Shown: positions 44,459 to 55,400 of the stretch, piece by piece
Layout: each line of letters opens with the position of its first letter
Numbering within the stretch: the stretch's first letter is position 1
Origin: Candidatus Obscuribacterales bacterium
GTDB taxonomy: Bacteria > Cyanobacteriota > Vampirovibrionia > Obscuribacterales > Obscuribacteraceae
Direction of reading: 5' to 3'
Assembly: GCA_021732025.1 (NCBI GenBank)
Contig: JAKFVU010000009.1
Coordinates: 13,458 to 71,066 of the forward strand
DNA length: 57,609 bases
Notes under the pieces: generated by a model
The model's database searches: none
The model's input: only the letters and a program-made list of their open reading frames with translations
Told to the model about the DNA's origin: nothing
Made by a program: the position numbers and the translations under genes

Positions 44459-47400
44459 ATGTCTCGCCCATGGATTTTTGGCGGCATCACGATCGCGGTT
44501 TTAGGATCACTCTTTATTAATAGAAGCTACGCCAGCCCCCTCAGCGGAACCCTTTCGCTCGGTAATCTGCCGAGGGCTGAAAAAGGCACAGCGGAGCAAA
44601 TTACATTGCACAAAAGTCAAACAAGCACCGACATTCTTGGTGGCAAAGATCGCTACCTCACATATATAAGTACCGACAAACCAATCTATCGCGCCGGCGA
44701 AAAGGTCTATGTGCGAGGAGTCTTACTCAGCGCCAATGGTCACAAACCAATTGCCGACGCACAAGGCACAAGTGCCACCATTGAAATTACCGGACCAAAA
44801 GGTGAAGTGGTGGCAAGTGGAAATGCCACCGCCCAAGATAGCACCTGGGGGTTCAGCTGGATTGTGCCAGATGGTCAGGCTGGTGGTGAGTATAAGTTCA
44901 AGGCGACCTACCCGTGGCATGGCCACGCGCCAGCAGAAAGAAAATTTGACATTCGCGCCTACCGCGCACCACGCTTGAAGTCACAGATCACATTCTTAAG
45001 GGATGGCTATGGACCTGGCGAAAAAGTAAATGCCACACTCGATGTCAAACGAGCCGAAGGTGGTGTTCCCGCCGGTGCTAAGGTGACAGTAACTGCTGTG
45101 GTTGATGGAGTGACTATCAATGGTGGCACGGCAAAAGTAGATAGTGATGGTCTATGCGCTGTCAGCCTCGATCTGCCGCACGACATACCGCGGGGAGAGG
45201 GCACCATTGCCCTAATTATCGAAGATGGTGGCGTGGTTGAGACCGCTTCCAAAACCATTCCAATTTTATTGCAAACAGTCGATTTAAAAATGTATCCCGA
45301 AGGAGGCGACCTTATCGCCGGCTTCCCCAATCGACTATATATTCAAGCCACATTGCCTAATGGTAAACCAGCAGATCTGGCAGGAAAACTAGTCTCGAAG
45401 TCTACTGGTGGCACTTTGGCTGAGTTTGCCACCGAACACGAAGGCAGAGGGCGCATACAATTTACGCCTGAAGCAAACAAAGAGTATTTTCTCACTATCA
45501 ATCAACCAGCTGGAATCAAAACAACTTTCCCACTGCCGTTAGTCAAAGATGCCGGAGCCCTCATTCGCTCAGAGCAAGATACCTTTGCCAAAGGACAACC
45601 AGTGACAGTCCTTGTCGGCTCTAGCTCTCAGAAATTTAGTGTCACTCTAGCAAAGCGCGAAGCCATTCTATCAGAGTGTCATGTTGACTTGAGTAAGCGC
45701 GGAGATGTTAAGGCAGGAACACTTTTGCCCATAACATTTACTGTTCCAGACGACGCCGAAGGAGTTTTGACTGCCACCATCTGGAGTGACAAAGATGTGC
45801 CGCTGGCTGAGCGACTAATCTTCCGCGCACCGCAGCATCCCTTAAAGGTAAGCATTACTCAAGACAAGAAAAAGTATGTGCCAGGAGACAATGCCAAGCT
45901 CACAGTAAAAGCTACTGATGAAAACGGCAAACCAGTAGCAGCAGTCGTTGGCGTCACAGTCACTGATGACAGTGTACTAGAGATGATTGAGAAGCGCGAG
46001 CAGGCACCACGTCTACCGGTAATGGCCTTTTTAGAGCCCGAAGTCTCAGACTTAGCAGATGCTCATGTCTACCTCGACTCAGCTAATAGCAAGGCAGCGC
46101 TCGCCACTGATTTGCTACTTGGCACCCAAGGTTGGCGGCGTTTTGCTCTTATGGACTTGGCCAAGTTTATTGAGACCAATGGTGACAAAGCTCGCCGCGT
46201 GGTCGCCTTGAAGATACAGGCACAGCATGAGCTAATGCGAGCGATGAAAGAAGGTGGGGCAATAAGATTCAAAGGCGGTTTGGGAGGAATGGCTGTCAAT
46301 GAAATGGCAATGGCCATGCCTGCAGGGGTACCAATGCCTATGGCTGCACCGAAGCAAATGGTTCCACCGATGCCACCGGCGGTCCAGGCAATGCCCGGAC
46401 AACCAATTGACCAGCTGCAAGCTAAGATGGCAGTGGCCGAAGACAAACCTATGGCACCACAATCGGTTGTTGCTGGATTTATTTCACCTAAACCAATGCC
46501 CGAGCCAAGCAAGAAAGCCGCGGCCCTGAATGCCGCTAAAGACGACTTGCAGCAGGCGATGGGAAGGGCAGTTGCCTCTGAACGCAAACGCATGTTTAGA
46601 GGAGAGGCAGACGAAGAGATGGCCGATTCTCGCTCACGTAATGATTTCGTCATGGTGCGCGAATTCGCCTTCGCTGTGCGCAAAGACAGAAACCCCACAG
46701 ATCGTGTCGACTTTACTGAAACACTGTTTTGGAATAGCGGTGTCAAAACCGATGCGAAGACTGGCGAAGCCACTGTTAGCTTTGGATTGAACGACAGTGT
46801 CAGTACCTTCAAGGTATTTGCCGATGCCTTCTCCCCAGATGGCGCCATTGGTGCTACCAATATCGGTGTCGAGTCGGTGCAACCATATTATGCCGAGCTG
46901 AAGATGCCCCTTGAGGTAACTTCAGGAGACCGTATACTTCTGCCTATCAGCCTAGTCAATGCAACTGCTAGTGAAATTGCCTCCCCCGAAATAAAAGCAG
47001 ATTTTGGCGTCGAAACCCAACCGGCAAACAGCACTGGCAATTTAAGCTCAAATACAAGCGCTAATGTCATCAGCGGTTCCAGCGGGCAGTTCACTCTTCT
47101 GCCTCTTGCGAACACCGGCACCGCACTCGGTGCAGACGGCAGAGTACGCGTGATTCAAACAATCGATGTAGGCAAAGTACGAATTGGCTCTGGCAAAGGA
47201 AACTTCCCATTCATCTTAACCACTAAGGCTGGGCCGTTCCAAGACAAAGTAACAAGAACATTGAGTGTCAAAGCGAAGGGCTTCCCCATTGAAAAATGCT
47301 TCGGTGGCATGCTTGAGCCAGGAAAGCCCATGGTGCATTCCATCACCATTCCCAAAGAAATAATCGCTGGCAGCATATCTTCTAACACAGCCGTTTATCC

Positions 47401-48874
47401 AACACCTCTAGCCAATATGACCGAGGCTTTAGAGCGGCTCATACAAGACCCTTGTGGCTGCTTTGAGCAGACTTGCTCAACAAGTTATCCGCTGACCATG
47501 GCTCAACAATACTTCCTCTCTCACACAGGCGTCGACCCTAAACTAGTAGAGAATTCGCGCAAGAAGCTAGACACTGGCTACAAAATGCTAGTCGGCTTCT
47601 GGTGCCCAGATAAAGGCTACGAGTGGTTCGGCGAAAACCCTGGTCACGAAGCGCTAACGGCATTTGGCTTGATGCACTTCAATGACATGGCTCAAGTGCG
47701 CGAAGTTGACAAAACAATGGTTGCCAGCACCCGCGCTTGGCTCTTCAAACAAAAAGACGGCAAAGGTGGCTTCTCGCGTAAACGCCGCGCATTGCACACC
47801 TGGACAGAAGACAAAGACTGCTCGAATGCATACATCTTGTGGTCGCTTTTAGAGAGCGGTCAGCCCACTGCAGATTTGACCAATGAAATTGCCTCTATCA
47901 AAAGTGCCTCCGCCAGCAGTCAAAATAGCTATGTGCTAGCCCTCGCGGCAAACGCTCTCTATCTATCAGGCGATAAAGTTGAAGCCAAGAAGTTGATGGA
48001 CAGACTGGCCGCCAAGCAGAAAGCGGATGGCAGTATCGGTGACGTGAAGAGTTCAATTGTCGGCAGTGAAGGCGAAGCTCTCGCCATAGAGGGGGCCGCA
48101 CTAACTACTCTCGCCTGGATGCGAGAACCACAGTACGCAGGTAATGTGGAAAAGTCAGTGAAGTTCCTGGCCGACTCGTGCAAAGCTGGTCGCTATGGTT
48201 CTACTCAATCAACTGTGCTAGCACTGCGCGCTATAGTCACTTACGACAAACAGCGGGCCAAGCCTAAGGCACCGGGGAGAGTGCGTGTCTTTGTTGATGG
48301 ACAATCAATTGGAGACTGGGCCGATTTCACACCAGCTACAACCGGTGCTATAAAATTGCCAGATCTCAGCGAACTTTTGACTCCCGGCGAGCACAAGCTT
48401 GAGTTGCGCATGGAAGGGGGCGCACCGATGCCCTACTCGATGGCGGTAAACTACAATGCCATCAAACCGGCTAGTTCAGACCAATGCAAACTCGATCTCA
48501 AAGTATCTCTAGCCCAAAACAAGCTCACCGAAGGTAGTGCCACTGAAGCCAAAGTGATCGTCACCAACAAAGAGAAAGCAGTGGTGCCAACACCTGTTGC
48601 CATTATCGGCATACCTGGTGGCCTTGAGCCTCGGCACGATCAACTGAAAGAGCTAGTTAAGAAAGGCACCATAGATGCCTACGAAGTGCGCGGTCGCGAA
48701 GTGGTGCTCTACTGGCGCACACTGCCAGCTGAAGCAAAAGTTGAGATACCACTCAGCCTAATTGCCGCAGTTCCTGGCACTTACACTGGCCCTGCCAGCC
48801 GCACATATCTCTATTACACCGACGAAAACAAACAATGGGTCGATGGTGTAATGGTCGATATTGCTGCAAAGTAA
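44459..48874 (+). CDS. Alpha-2-macroglobulin family protein
   Basis: About 1471 residues from ATG 44459 (GGAAGG upstream; the frame is open to 44396). A signal peptide is followed by macroglobulin-like beta domains starting with YISTDKPIYRAGEKVYVRG (MG2). A Met/Pro/Ala-rich segment around residues 610-680 sits where a bait region would be exposed. The A2M core (NPTDRVDFTETLFWNSGVKTD) and the thioester motif CFEQ at 1001-1004 in PCGCFEQTCS follow, with the complement-like helical domain (EWFGENPGHEALTAFGL) and a C-terminal receptor-like beta domain. Family members trap proteases and protect the periplasm. No pbpC gene, the common partner, is adjacent. Confidence 0.92.
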   Translation: MSRPWIFGGITIAVLGSLFINRSYASPLSGTLSLGNLPRAEKGTAEQITLHKSQTSTDILGGKDRYLTYISTDKPIYRAGEKVYVRGVLLSANGHKPIADAQGTSATIEITGPKGEVVASGNATAQDSTWGFSWIVPDGQAGGEYKFKATYPWHGHAPAERKFDIRAYRAPRLKSQITFLRDGYGPGEKVNATLDVKRAEGGVPAGAKVTVTAVVDGVTINGGTAKVDSDGLCAVSLDLPHDIPRGEGTIALIIEDGGVVETASKTIPILLQTVDLKMYPEGGDLIAGFPNRLYIQATLPNGKPADLAGKLVSKSTGGTLAEFATEHEGRGRIQFTPEANKEYFLTINQPAGIKTTFPLPLVKDAGALIRSEQDTFAKGQPVTVLVGSSSQKFSVTLAKREAILSECHVDLSKRGDVKAGTLLPITFTVPDDAEGVLTATIWSDKDVPLAERLIFRAPQHPLKVSITQDKKKYVPGDNAKLTVKATDENGKPVAAVVGVTVTDDSVLEMIEKREQAPRLPVMAFLEPEVSDLADAHVYLDSANSKAALATDLLLGTQGWRRFALMDLAKFIETNGDKARRVVALKIQAQHELMRAMKEGGAIRFKGGLGGMAVNEMAMAMPAGVPMPMAAPKQMVPPMPPAVQAMPGQPIDQLQAKMAVAEDKPMAPQSVVAGFISPKPMPEPSKKAAALNAAKDDLQQAMGRAVASERKRMFRGEADEEMADSRSRNDFVMVREFAFAVRKDRNPTDRVDFTETLFWNSGVKTDAKTGEATVSFGLNDSVSTFKVFADAFSPDGAIGATNIGVESVQPYYAELKMPLEVTSGDRILLPISLVNATASEIASPEIKADFGVETQPANSTGNLSSNTSANVISGSSGQFTLLPLANTGTALGADGRVRVIQTIDVGKVRIGSGKGNFPFILTTKAGPFQDKVTRTLSVKAKGFPIEKCFGGMLEPGKPMVHSITIPKEIIAGSISSNTAVYPTPLANMTEALERLIQDPCGCFEQTCSTSYPLTMAQQYFLSHTGVDPKLVENSRKKLDTGYKMLVGFWCPDKGYEWFGENPGHEALTAFGLMHFNDMAQVREVDKTMVASTRAWLFKQKDGKGGFSRKRRALHTWTEDKDCSNAYILWSLLESGQPTADLTNEIASIKSASASSQNSYVLALAANALYLSGDKVEAKKLMDRLAAKQKADGSIGDVKSSIVGSEGEALAIEGAALTTLAWMREPQYAGNVEKSVKFLADSCKAGRYGSTQSTVLALRAIVTYDKQRAKPKAPGRVRVFVDGQSIGDWADFTPATTGAIKLPDLSELLTPGEHKLELRMEGGAPMPYSMAVNYNAIKPASSDQCKLDLKVSLAQNKLTEGSATEAKVIVTNKEKAVVPTPVAIIGIPGGLEPRHDQLKELVKKGTIDAYEVRGREVVLYWRTLPAEAKVEIPLSLIAAVPGTYTGPASRTYLYYTDENKQWVDGVMVDIAAK

Positions 48875-48888
48875 GGCAATCTTAGGCC

Positions 48889-49887
48889 CTAGCGCCCATC
48901 CTTGAGCTGACTAATCAAACGATCAGCGTCCGCTCCAGAAGCTGCCCGCACCGTTGTATCAAGCCTTTGCCACTGTCTTTGAGTTTCTCTGACCGCCAAA
49001 GCTCTTGCGTATTCATAGAGCGACTTCTTAGTTACTTTAGAAACGACTTTGCCTTCATCGGTCTGTCCATCGTCTTTATTTAAGTCACTATGCAAAAGGG
49101 ATAATTTTGCATTTGTAGCAAAATCGATTCGTTCGTCCAAGGTTTGCAATTTATTGTATTTAGCAGTGTCAAGATAGTCGCTATCCTTGACTTTGAGTTT
49201 CTGCGATTTTAGCCTGGCGATAGCCAAAGAGCGCGAGCCAGTAACTTCTAAGGTGGTAAAGAACCCCGTTCTAACACTAGGTGTGGTGGCAGTAATTGCA
49301 GAGTTCTTAACCTCCGACCATTTCACAAGCGGAATTGTTTCAGGCGTGAGAGAGCTATCTTCTTTCAATTTCAGCTCAATATAATTTGCATGAGAATAAA
49401 AATCTTGAATCGGATGCAAAAGTGCACCGAAACTTTTTAGAATGTTCTCTCGCTTTACCTTGTCGTTTACTGCCTTAGCCGCATCGTGTGCAATCTCGCT
49501 ATAGCATTTATCAATAAAGGCCTTACTCTCATCAAATTTGCAATTATCAAAATGGTGAGAGTCAATGAAAATATTGGGCGGCTCATCTTGGCCAGTATTG
49601 GCTTTACTGACCAAAGCGAAAGCTTTCTCGTTAAGTCCAATCGAGCTATTGACCAGAGCCTCGCGACTAATTTCTTGGTGAATTGCGCCGCCCACATATT
49701 TAAATGTCTTAAATGCAATGGCAGGCTGAGCATAATCAATAGACACCGCAATTGAAACTGCAGTAGAAATCGCAATCGAAACTGTAATTGAAACCGCCAC
49801 TAAAACCGGCATTGCAGCCATACGCATCAAGCCAATGGCACGCATTATTCGGCGTGCGATATTCGCTAAATATAGAAACCGACTCAT
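48889..49887 (-). CDS. Exported Het-C / phospholipase-C-fold-like protein
   Basis: A 332-residue protein. The N-terminus has an unusual hydrophobic repeat (VSITVSIAISTAVSIAVSI) acting as signal sequence or anchor. The core has IHQEISREAL, DSHHFDNCKF, and LLHPIQDFYSHANYIEL; the last is the His-rich zinc motif of Het-C and related S1/P1-nuclease/phospholipase-C folds, in which His residues of several helices bind metals. A zinc-dependent hydrolase in the periplasm or outside is plausible, substrate unknown. The DNA for the hydrophobic repeat is itself an imperfect short tandem repeat near 49745-49800. It is divergent from the patatin gene. Confidence 0.65.
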   Translation of the reverse strand: MSRFLYLANIARRIMRAIGLMRMAAMPVLVAVSITVSIAISTAVSIAVSIDYAQPAIAFKTFKYVGGAIHQEISREALVNSSIGLNEKAFALVSKANTGQDEPPNIFIDSHHFDNCKFDESKAFIDKCYSEIAHDAAKAVNDKVKRENILKSFGALLHPIQDFYSHANYIELKLKEDSSLTPETIPLVKWSEVKNSAITATTPSVRTGFFTTLEVTGSRSLAIARLKSQKLKVKDSDYLDTAKYNKLQTLDERIDFATNAKLSLLHSDLNKDDGQTDEGKVVSKVTKKSLYEYARALAVRETQRQWQRLDTTVRAASGADADRLISQLKDGR

Positions 49888-49974
49888 GACCAGCAGCCTC
49901 TTTACATCAAACGCAACTCAGGACAATTGGTAGTGTATCGGTTACTCTTTCAAAGCACTGTAAGGAGTCGATTC

Positions 49975-50940
49975 ATGCGCAAAGCGTTTGCCACCATTAT
50001 ATCGCTGGCTTTGACTAGCTGTTTTGCTATCAACCAAGTATCTGCGCAAGTTAGCAACTCCAAGCGTCCACGCGTTGGTCTAGCTCTCGGTGGCGGTGGC
50101 TCCAGAGGCTCAGCACACGTCGGCGTTATGAAAGTGCTCCTCGAAGAAAATATTCCAATCGATATTATTGCAGGCACCAGTATTGGCTCTGTAGTGGGCG
50201 GCTTTTATGCTTCTGGAATGCCGATGGACGACATTGCCGAAGTGTTTGAGAAAAACACATTCACCAAAGAATTTGCTCCAATGCCAATATTGCGCTTGAT
50301 GCTTGAGCCAACAGCGCTGACATTAAGACTGTTTGGCTACCGTCCATACGACGGCCTCTACTATGGTCGCAAGTTTAGAAACTACGCAGACAAAGCTGTC
50401 GGCGACAAAAAAATCGAAGACTTTAACATCCCCTATGCAGCCGTTGTGACAGATGTTGTTACAGGCAAGAGTTGCCGGCTGACCAAAGGAGATCTTGGCG
50501 TCGCTCTGGTGGCAAGCACCGCGGTACCAGAGCTGAGAAAGCCTGTACAAATTGGCGACCGCCTCTTCTGCGACGGTGGAGTGGTGAATAACGTTCCAGT
50601 TAATCATGCTCGCGAAATGGGCGCTGATATTGTTATTGCAGTCAACATCGATGAGTACCTAAAAGACCGTCCAATCAAAGATTTCCGCGCCCTTGGTTCT
50701 ATGGCTCGACAAGCCCTTCGCATTCAATTAGCGACCTTTGACGAGCCAACCAGTGCGAAGGCAGATATTTTGATTCACCCTGATACCACAGGCATCAATC
50801 TGGTTTCATTCAAGAAATCTGATGGCAAGCGTGGTATCGATGCTGGTATCGAAGCAGCGCGCGCCGCCATGCCAGAAATTAAGCGTAAGTTGGCTCTCGC
50901 TGGTATCACTCCCACTGCGCCTATCGATACTGCGAAATAG
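49975..50940 (+). CDS. Secreted patatin-like phospholipase
   Basis: About 321 residues. ATG 49975 has AAGGAG upstream (the frame is open to 49927). A signal peptide (IISLALTSCFAINQVSAQ) leads to the patatin fold: oxyanion loop GLALGGGGSRGSAHVGV, nucleophile elbow GTSIGS with the catalytic Ser, and the catalytic Asp in FCDGGVVNNVPV. All catalytic elements are present. It hydrolyses acyl lipids, probably outside the cytoplasm. The C-terminus lacks the Omp85-type barrel seen in PlpD-like proteins. A candidate partner is the divergent Het-C/PLC-like protein, another possible lipid-active enzyme. Confidence 0.9.
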   Translation: MRKAFATIISLALTSCFAINQVSAQVSNSKRPRVGLALGGGGSRGSAHVGVMKVLLEENIPIDIIAGTSIGSVVGGFYASGMPMDDIAEVFEKNTFTKEFAPMPILRLMLEPTALTLRLFGYRPYDGLYYGRKFRNYADKAVGDKKIEDFNIPYAAVVTDVVTGKSCRLTKGDLGVALVASTAVPELRKPVQIGDRLFCDGGVVNNVPVNHAREMGADIVIAVNIDEYLKDRPIKDFRALGSMARQALRIQLATFDEPTSAKADILIHPDTTGINLVSFKKSDGKRGIDAGIEAARAAMPEIKRKLALAGITPTAPIDTAK

Positions 50941-50946
50941 AAACTA

Positions 50947-52428
50947 CTAAGACTGTACTTCCGGGACCGACAGCGACTCTTTCTGCGGCAACCTTATTGG
51001 TGTATCGAAGGGCACATTTATAGAGGTTGAGTCTTCGCTTGCTCCTGGATCAGCCTTAGGAGGAGCCGCGGGTGCAGGCTGCGCTTCCGGAGTATTTTCT
51101 GCGGGTGTCTCAGAAGTACTTCCTGCTGGTTTATCAACAGCACTTCCAGCTGGTTTCTCAGAAGCGTCGCTTGGAGCAGGTTGAGAAGTATTTCCAGCAG
51201 GTGTCTCAGAAGTACTTCCTGTTGGTTTATCAGCATCACTTGGTGCCGGTTGAGAAATACTTGGCGCAGTAAGAGTTGCTCCCGGCACAGCTCCAGTTGC
51301 AGCACCCGGCATAGCTCCCGCACCACTTCTAAGCTTCTTCGCTTCTTCTTCCTGTTTGCGCAATTGCTGCTTTAGCTTGTGAATTGTGCCGATGTAAGAT
51401 GGCTTAGATACAAGTAGTCTAAGACCACCATAAAGTCTGAAATCAAATCCACTCAAGCCAGGAGTTTTTGCCGAGCGCCAGTTAAACACAGGTTCAGCTC
51501 TCAGATAAGCCTGCAAACCAGGATACTTTTTCATAACCGGCCTCGCCACTTCAAAGTCAGCGATCATGCTAACGTTGCCATGCCTGGGCCGACTATAAGG
51601 AAAGTGTGGCTCCCGAAAATTTGTCACGAGGGTGTCGGTAAAAGTAAAAGTCCACTGTCCCTTGCGCGCAACATAGCCGACAGTGTAAAACGGGTCTAGC
51701 TCACGCGTTGGCCCTTGAAACAGCTGTCCACTGCGCATTTGTAAAAGCACACTGGCAAACAACACACTTTTTGGCGTAAGAAAATAAGTCATGCTGACAG
51801 ATGGTAAAAGATCGGCCTGCCTTAAGCCTTTATTCTGAAACAATTCGCGAGCTTGGCAATCTAACTGCACACCAAATTTCTTGCCCGAATAGAGTTGATG
51901 CCTCAGGCCCATTGACACTGACTGGGTAGTGGGAAAATTGAGAATCTTGGGATGAACAGTATAGGTATCTTTTATTAGAAACCAGTTGGCATAGACACTG
52001 GTTTTATCAAAAATATTGTAGCCAACAGTAATGTTGGGCTGCACACGAAAAACATAGTCGGGCTGCGGCTCTTTGTATTGGAGAAAGACGTTAGTATCAA
52101 GTCTATTTGAGACTTCGGTCACTGATGTGAACCAAAGTCTTGCCGGAAGTCTTTGCCTCAGCCTGAGTCGCCAACCAGGATTTATCAGTGCCCTATCTTC
52201 GTTAATAGGAGGCTTGGTAGCATCTGTTGGCAAAACGCCAGGCGATGGCGCCGACAACGAAGGCACATTGATTGGTGCTGCCCTTACTGCATCACCGACC
52301 GACTGCGCAGCAACCGGAAGTGAAAAGCTTGCCAGCATCAAACTGCAAAGTAGTCCTATCCCGTAATGAATTGGCCAGCGACCACAAACATCAGACAATC
52401 GCAGCAAGTCACCAGGGTTGTTTGACAC
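50947..52428 (-). CDS. Probable outer-membrane beta-barrel protein
   Basis: A 493-residue protein with a signal peptide (LLCSLMLASFSLPVAAQS). The region ~90-370 has amphipathic strands rich in aromatic residues (for example TVGYNIFDKTSVYANWFL, SVSMGLRHQLYSG) typical of an outer-membrane barrel. The C-terminal ~130 residues form a coiled coil (KQQLRKQEEEAKKL) then a Pro/Ala/Ser-rich repeat (SETPAG, QPAPSD, KPAGS). Its GTG start overlaps the adhesin stop by one base (TAGTG at 52426-52430), implying coupled translation. It lacks the POTRA domains of a classical TpsB partner, so whether it exports or anchors the adhesin is unknown. Confidence 0.6.
   Translation of the reverse strand: MSNNPGDLLRLSDVCGRWPIHYGIGLLCSLMLASFSLPVAAQSVGDAVRAAPINVPSLSAPSPGVLPTDATKPPINEDRALINPGWRLRLRQRLPARLWFTSVTEVSNRLDTNVFLQYKEPQPDYVFRVQPNITVGYNIFDKTSVYANWFLIKDTYTVHPKILNFPTTQSVSMGLRHQLYSGKKFGVQLDCQARELFQNKGLRQADLLPSVSMTYFLTPKSVLFASVLLQMRSGQLFQGPTRELDPFYTVGYVARKGQWTFTFTDTLVTNFREPHFPYSRPRHGNVSMIADFEVARPVMKKYPGLQAYLRAEPVFNWRSAKTPGLSGFDFRLYGGLRLLVSKPSYIGTIHKLKQQLRKQEEEAKKLRSGAGAMPGAATGAVPGATLTAPSISQPAPSDADKPTGSTSETPAGNTSQPAPSDASEKPAGSAVDKPAGSTSETPAENTPEAQPAPAAPPKADPGASEDSTSINVPFDTPIRLPQKESLSVPEVQS
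51104..51232. repeat. 96-bp-offset direct repeat in Pro-rich tail
   Basis: GGTGTCTCAGAAGTACTTCC and its following bases occur at 51104 and again at 51200, one mismatch in about 33 bases. The 96-base offset is 32 codons, matching the protein repeat SETPAG…KPAGS. A recent in-frame duplication in a low-complexity tail. Confidence 0.7.
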
Positions 52429-55400
52429 TAGTGATTCTTACGACCAGCGTAAGCCATCATTTCTTTCGGCACGTAATAGCTGAAGTGCTCTCCGCCTCTT
52501 CCCATCTCAAGCAGAATTGCAGCAGTCTTGAGCAGATTGTCTACAGTTTTGCGAGTCTTAGGATTAGTCGATGAAGATAAGCTGCTTAGCGGCTTGAGGC
52601 CACGAACCATCGAAAGAACTTCAAACTCGGCTTGATAAAGCTTGGTCTGTTCGCTGACGGCACGACTAGACATGCGACGGTAGCCGACAAATCTAACGGG
52701 GTTGATATCTTCAAAAGTCTTCACTGATGAATGGGTCAGAACTGCACTGCGGCCTGGAATGAGCGAAGTGCTGTGATTGCCACTAGTGAGCACCACAGAA
52801 TCTTTGCGATTATCGTGGAGGTCATAGACCGCCAGACCTTTATCGAAGGCAATTAACAAGGCCACAGAACCGGCTGCAATACCGACAGACCCGTATGGTG
52901 TTTCGATGATTGTATTGCGCTCAGGTGCAAGTAGCATGGCACCAGTATCGACTTGGTGGCGCACTGCATTTGATACCGTGCCAGCAAGCTTAGTGTCTGT
53001 GCGTGAGCTTGCGACATTGCCGCTGATGACACTAGACTTTTGCGGTATCTGGTTGATTCCGCTAACTGAAAGTAGACTTGCGAGCGAATTGTTGTTCGGA
53101 GCACTGAGATAACGTGTCAGTGCAGAACCGACGGCCTCTGGCAAAGTGCTCAGAGCAGCGCTTGCCACTTCAGACAAGCTTCGCACCCCAGAAGTAGCTG
53201 CGGTCTGTCCGGCATTCAGAGGCGAACTGGCCGATTGCATTGAACTTGCGGTGATTGCTGGCAGAGCATTACTTGTATTGTTTGTATTAGCACCTGCTGT
53301 AGCTGCTGCGGCAATGGAGGCATTCACCCCAGTTGGGGAGTAATGCATAGTGCCGAAGTCAGCGACTGTCACTCCAGGAGCCAACGGTGGATCAGCAATG
53401 ATATTAACGTTGTTGCCGACGGTTATCTGGCTAGAAGGCTGATTACCCGTATTGAAGACAAGGTTTCTATCCAATCCGTAAAGACCAACAGCTTCACCAG
53501 TAGTGATAGATCCATTCGGGTTACTTGCAGTGCCGAAGAAGACCGTACCATTAATTGTTGGCGAACCACCAGTCGGTGCCACACCTGGTCTCAGAGCAGA
53601 ATCAGAAGGCACATTGCCGAGCACAATGTAAACATTGCCTGTATTGAGACTGCCGAAGGATGAGCCATGAATATAGGCACTATCACCAATGGCGATAGAT
53701 GGACGATTGGAGCCGTTTGCACTGTAAGTATTCTGGAGAGTGATATTGCCATCGTCAGTTGTGATTAAGGAACCGGGGCTCACCTGCAAAACTTGGTCTT
53801 TCGAACTGATCGATATTTCGCCAGTGTTAGTATGCACCGCACCGACCACAAGTATTCCATGGTTATTGTTTGCGCTGTTGGCCTCATTGAAATGCAAACT
53901 ACCTGCATTTACTGATGCGAGAATGACTGTGCCATTAGCAGCTGGATTGGTATTGGTCAGGTAAACATCACCACCCGATGTTGTATCAACGACAAGCGAC
54001 TGGGCGCTCGTCCTAAATGCACGACCGGCAGACCCTATGTTGGACCCGGCTGTGGTCAGCTGGACCGATTGACCAGCCACCTTATAGCCGCCGCTGCCGC
54101 CTGAAACATCCTCGATGGTTCCACCATGGGCAGCAAGAGAAACTGTTCCAGGTGTGGTGATAGTGTTACCGACAGCTATTCCACCAGCAATAGAATTGAG
54201 AGTGATAGCAGAACTAGATGAAATTGCCTGGCTGGTTTGAATTGTGCCCTGACTTTCAACCTCAATCACACCAGGTGCACTCAACACCCCAAGGCTAGTA
54301 GGCCCGGCCTGAAGAGAAGTAAGTCTCAAGTCTCCCAAAGTGGTTGTGGCTGCAATAGTTGAAGCAGTCGTAGAGAGAAGATTGCCACCATTGATGCCAC
54401 TGGCCTTCAAATCAAGTGCGCCGGCAGAAACCACATCGTTTGTATTGATGCTGCCTGTCGAGTCAAGCTTCAGGGTATTAGCAACGCTGGCAACAAAATC
54501 GGTATTTGGCGCGGTACGCAGATTGATGTAGGCACCGCCGCCAGTCGAGTTAACGGCGAGAACGGGGGTATTGACGACAAGCGGAGTATTAGATTTACCA
54601 ATGTCTCCAGAAGCGCTCAAGCTCACTGTTCCAGCTGCCACGCTGCTGTTGTTACCTCGGACAATGGCACCGTTGCTATTACTTATGACGATATTGTCGG
54701 CTCTCAAAGTTCTGTTATTGTCGCCGATACCGTTGCCGCTGCTAGATGCACCGCCCAAATTGAAGGCACTTGAGCTATTTGAAGCTAGTGTTAGATTATG
54801 CAGGGTATTAGGCAATTCGTTGGTGTGATCCATGTAGACCTTGGCGCCGGTCAACGAAAGGTTGGCACCTTGACCAGCGGCAAAGTTGCTGCCCATTTCG
54901 AGGTAGCGAGCATCGATGCTGATATTGCCACCATTAGCGATGGTGACATTCCCACCAGCTTGGCCATTGGCATTTCTAACATCAATCTCAACTTCGCCGT
55001 TCTCAACCTTCAAAGCAGTGGTGCCAGTGAGATTGATATTGACGTTACCGCCGCTACCTGTAGTACCACGAGCGTTCAACTCAAGGTCGCTTGAGGTCAG
55101 AGTCTTAGCAGCAATATTGATTGTGCCACCGTTGCCACTAGCATCAACGGCAGCGTTGATTGCACCAGTACTGCCAGCAAAGGCAACAGTACCGTTAGTT
55201 GCTGAAATGTTAACAGTGTTCGCAGTTGGAACATTGCCACTGACATTGAAGTTGCCGTTGACAGAGGTGAGTGACAGAGTCTGCATCGGTGGATTCTGAT
55301 AAGTGCCAGTACCACCAGTTGTAAGATTGCCATTGCCGCTAGCGATAATATTCAAATTATCGGTATTGACCTTGCCGTTATTGGTCAAACCACTGCCGTT

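Noticed and set aside
46069..46860. Minus-strand 263-codon frame inside the macroglobulin gene
   Set aside because: Antisense to a strongly supported coding region; Ser/Ala-rich composition typical of shadows.
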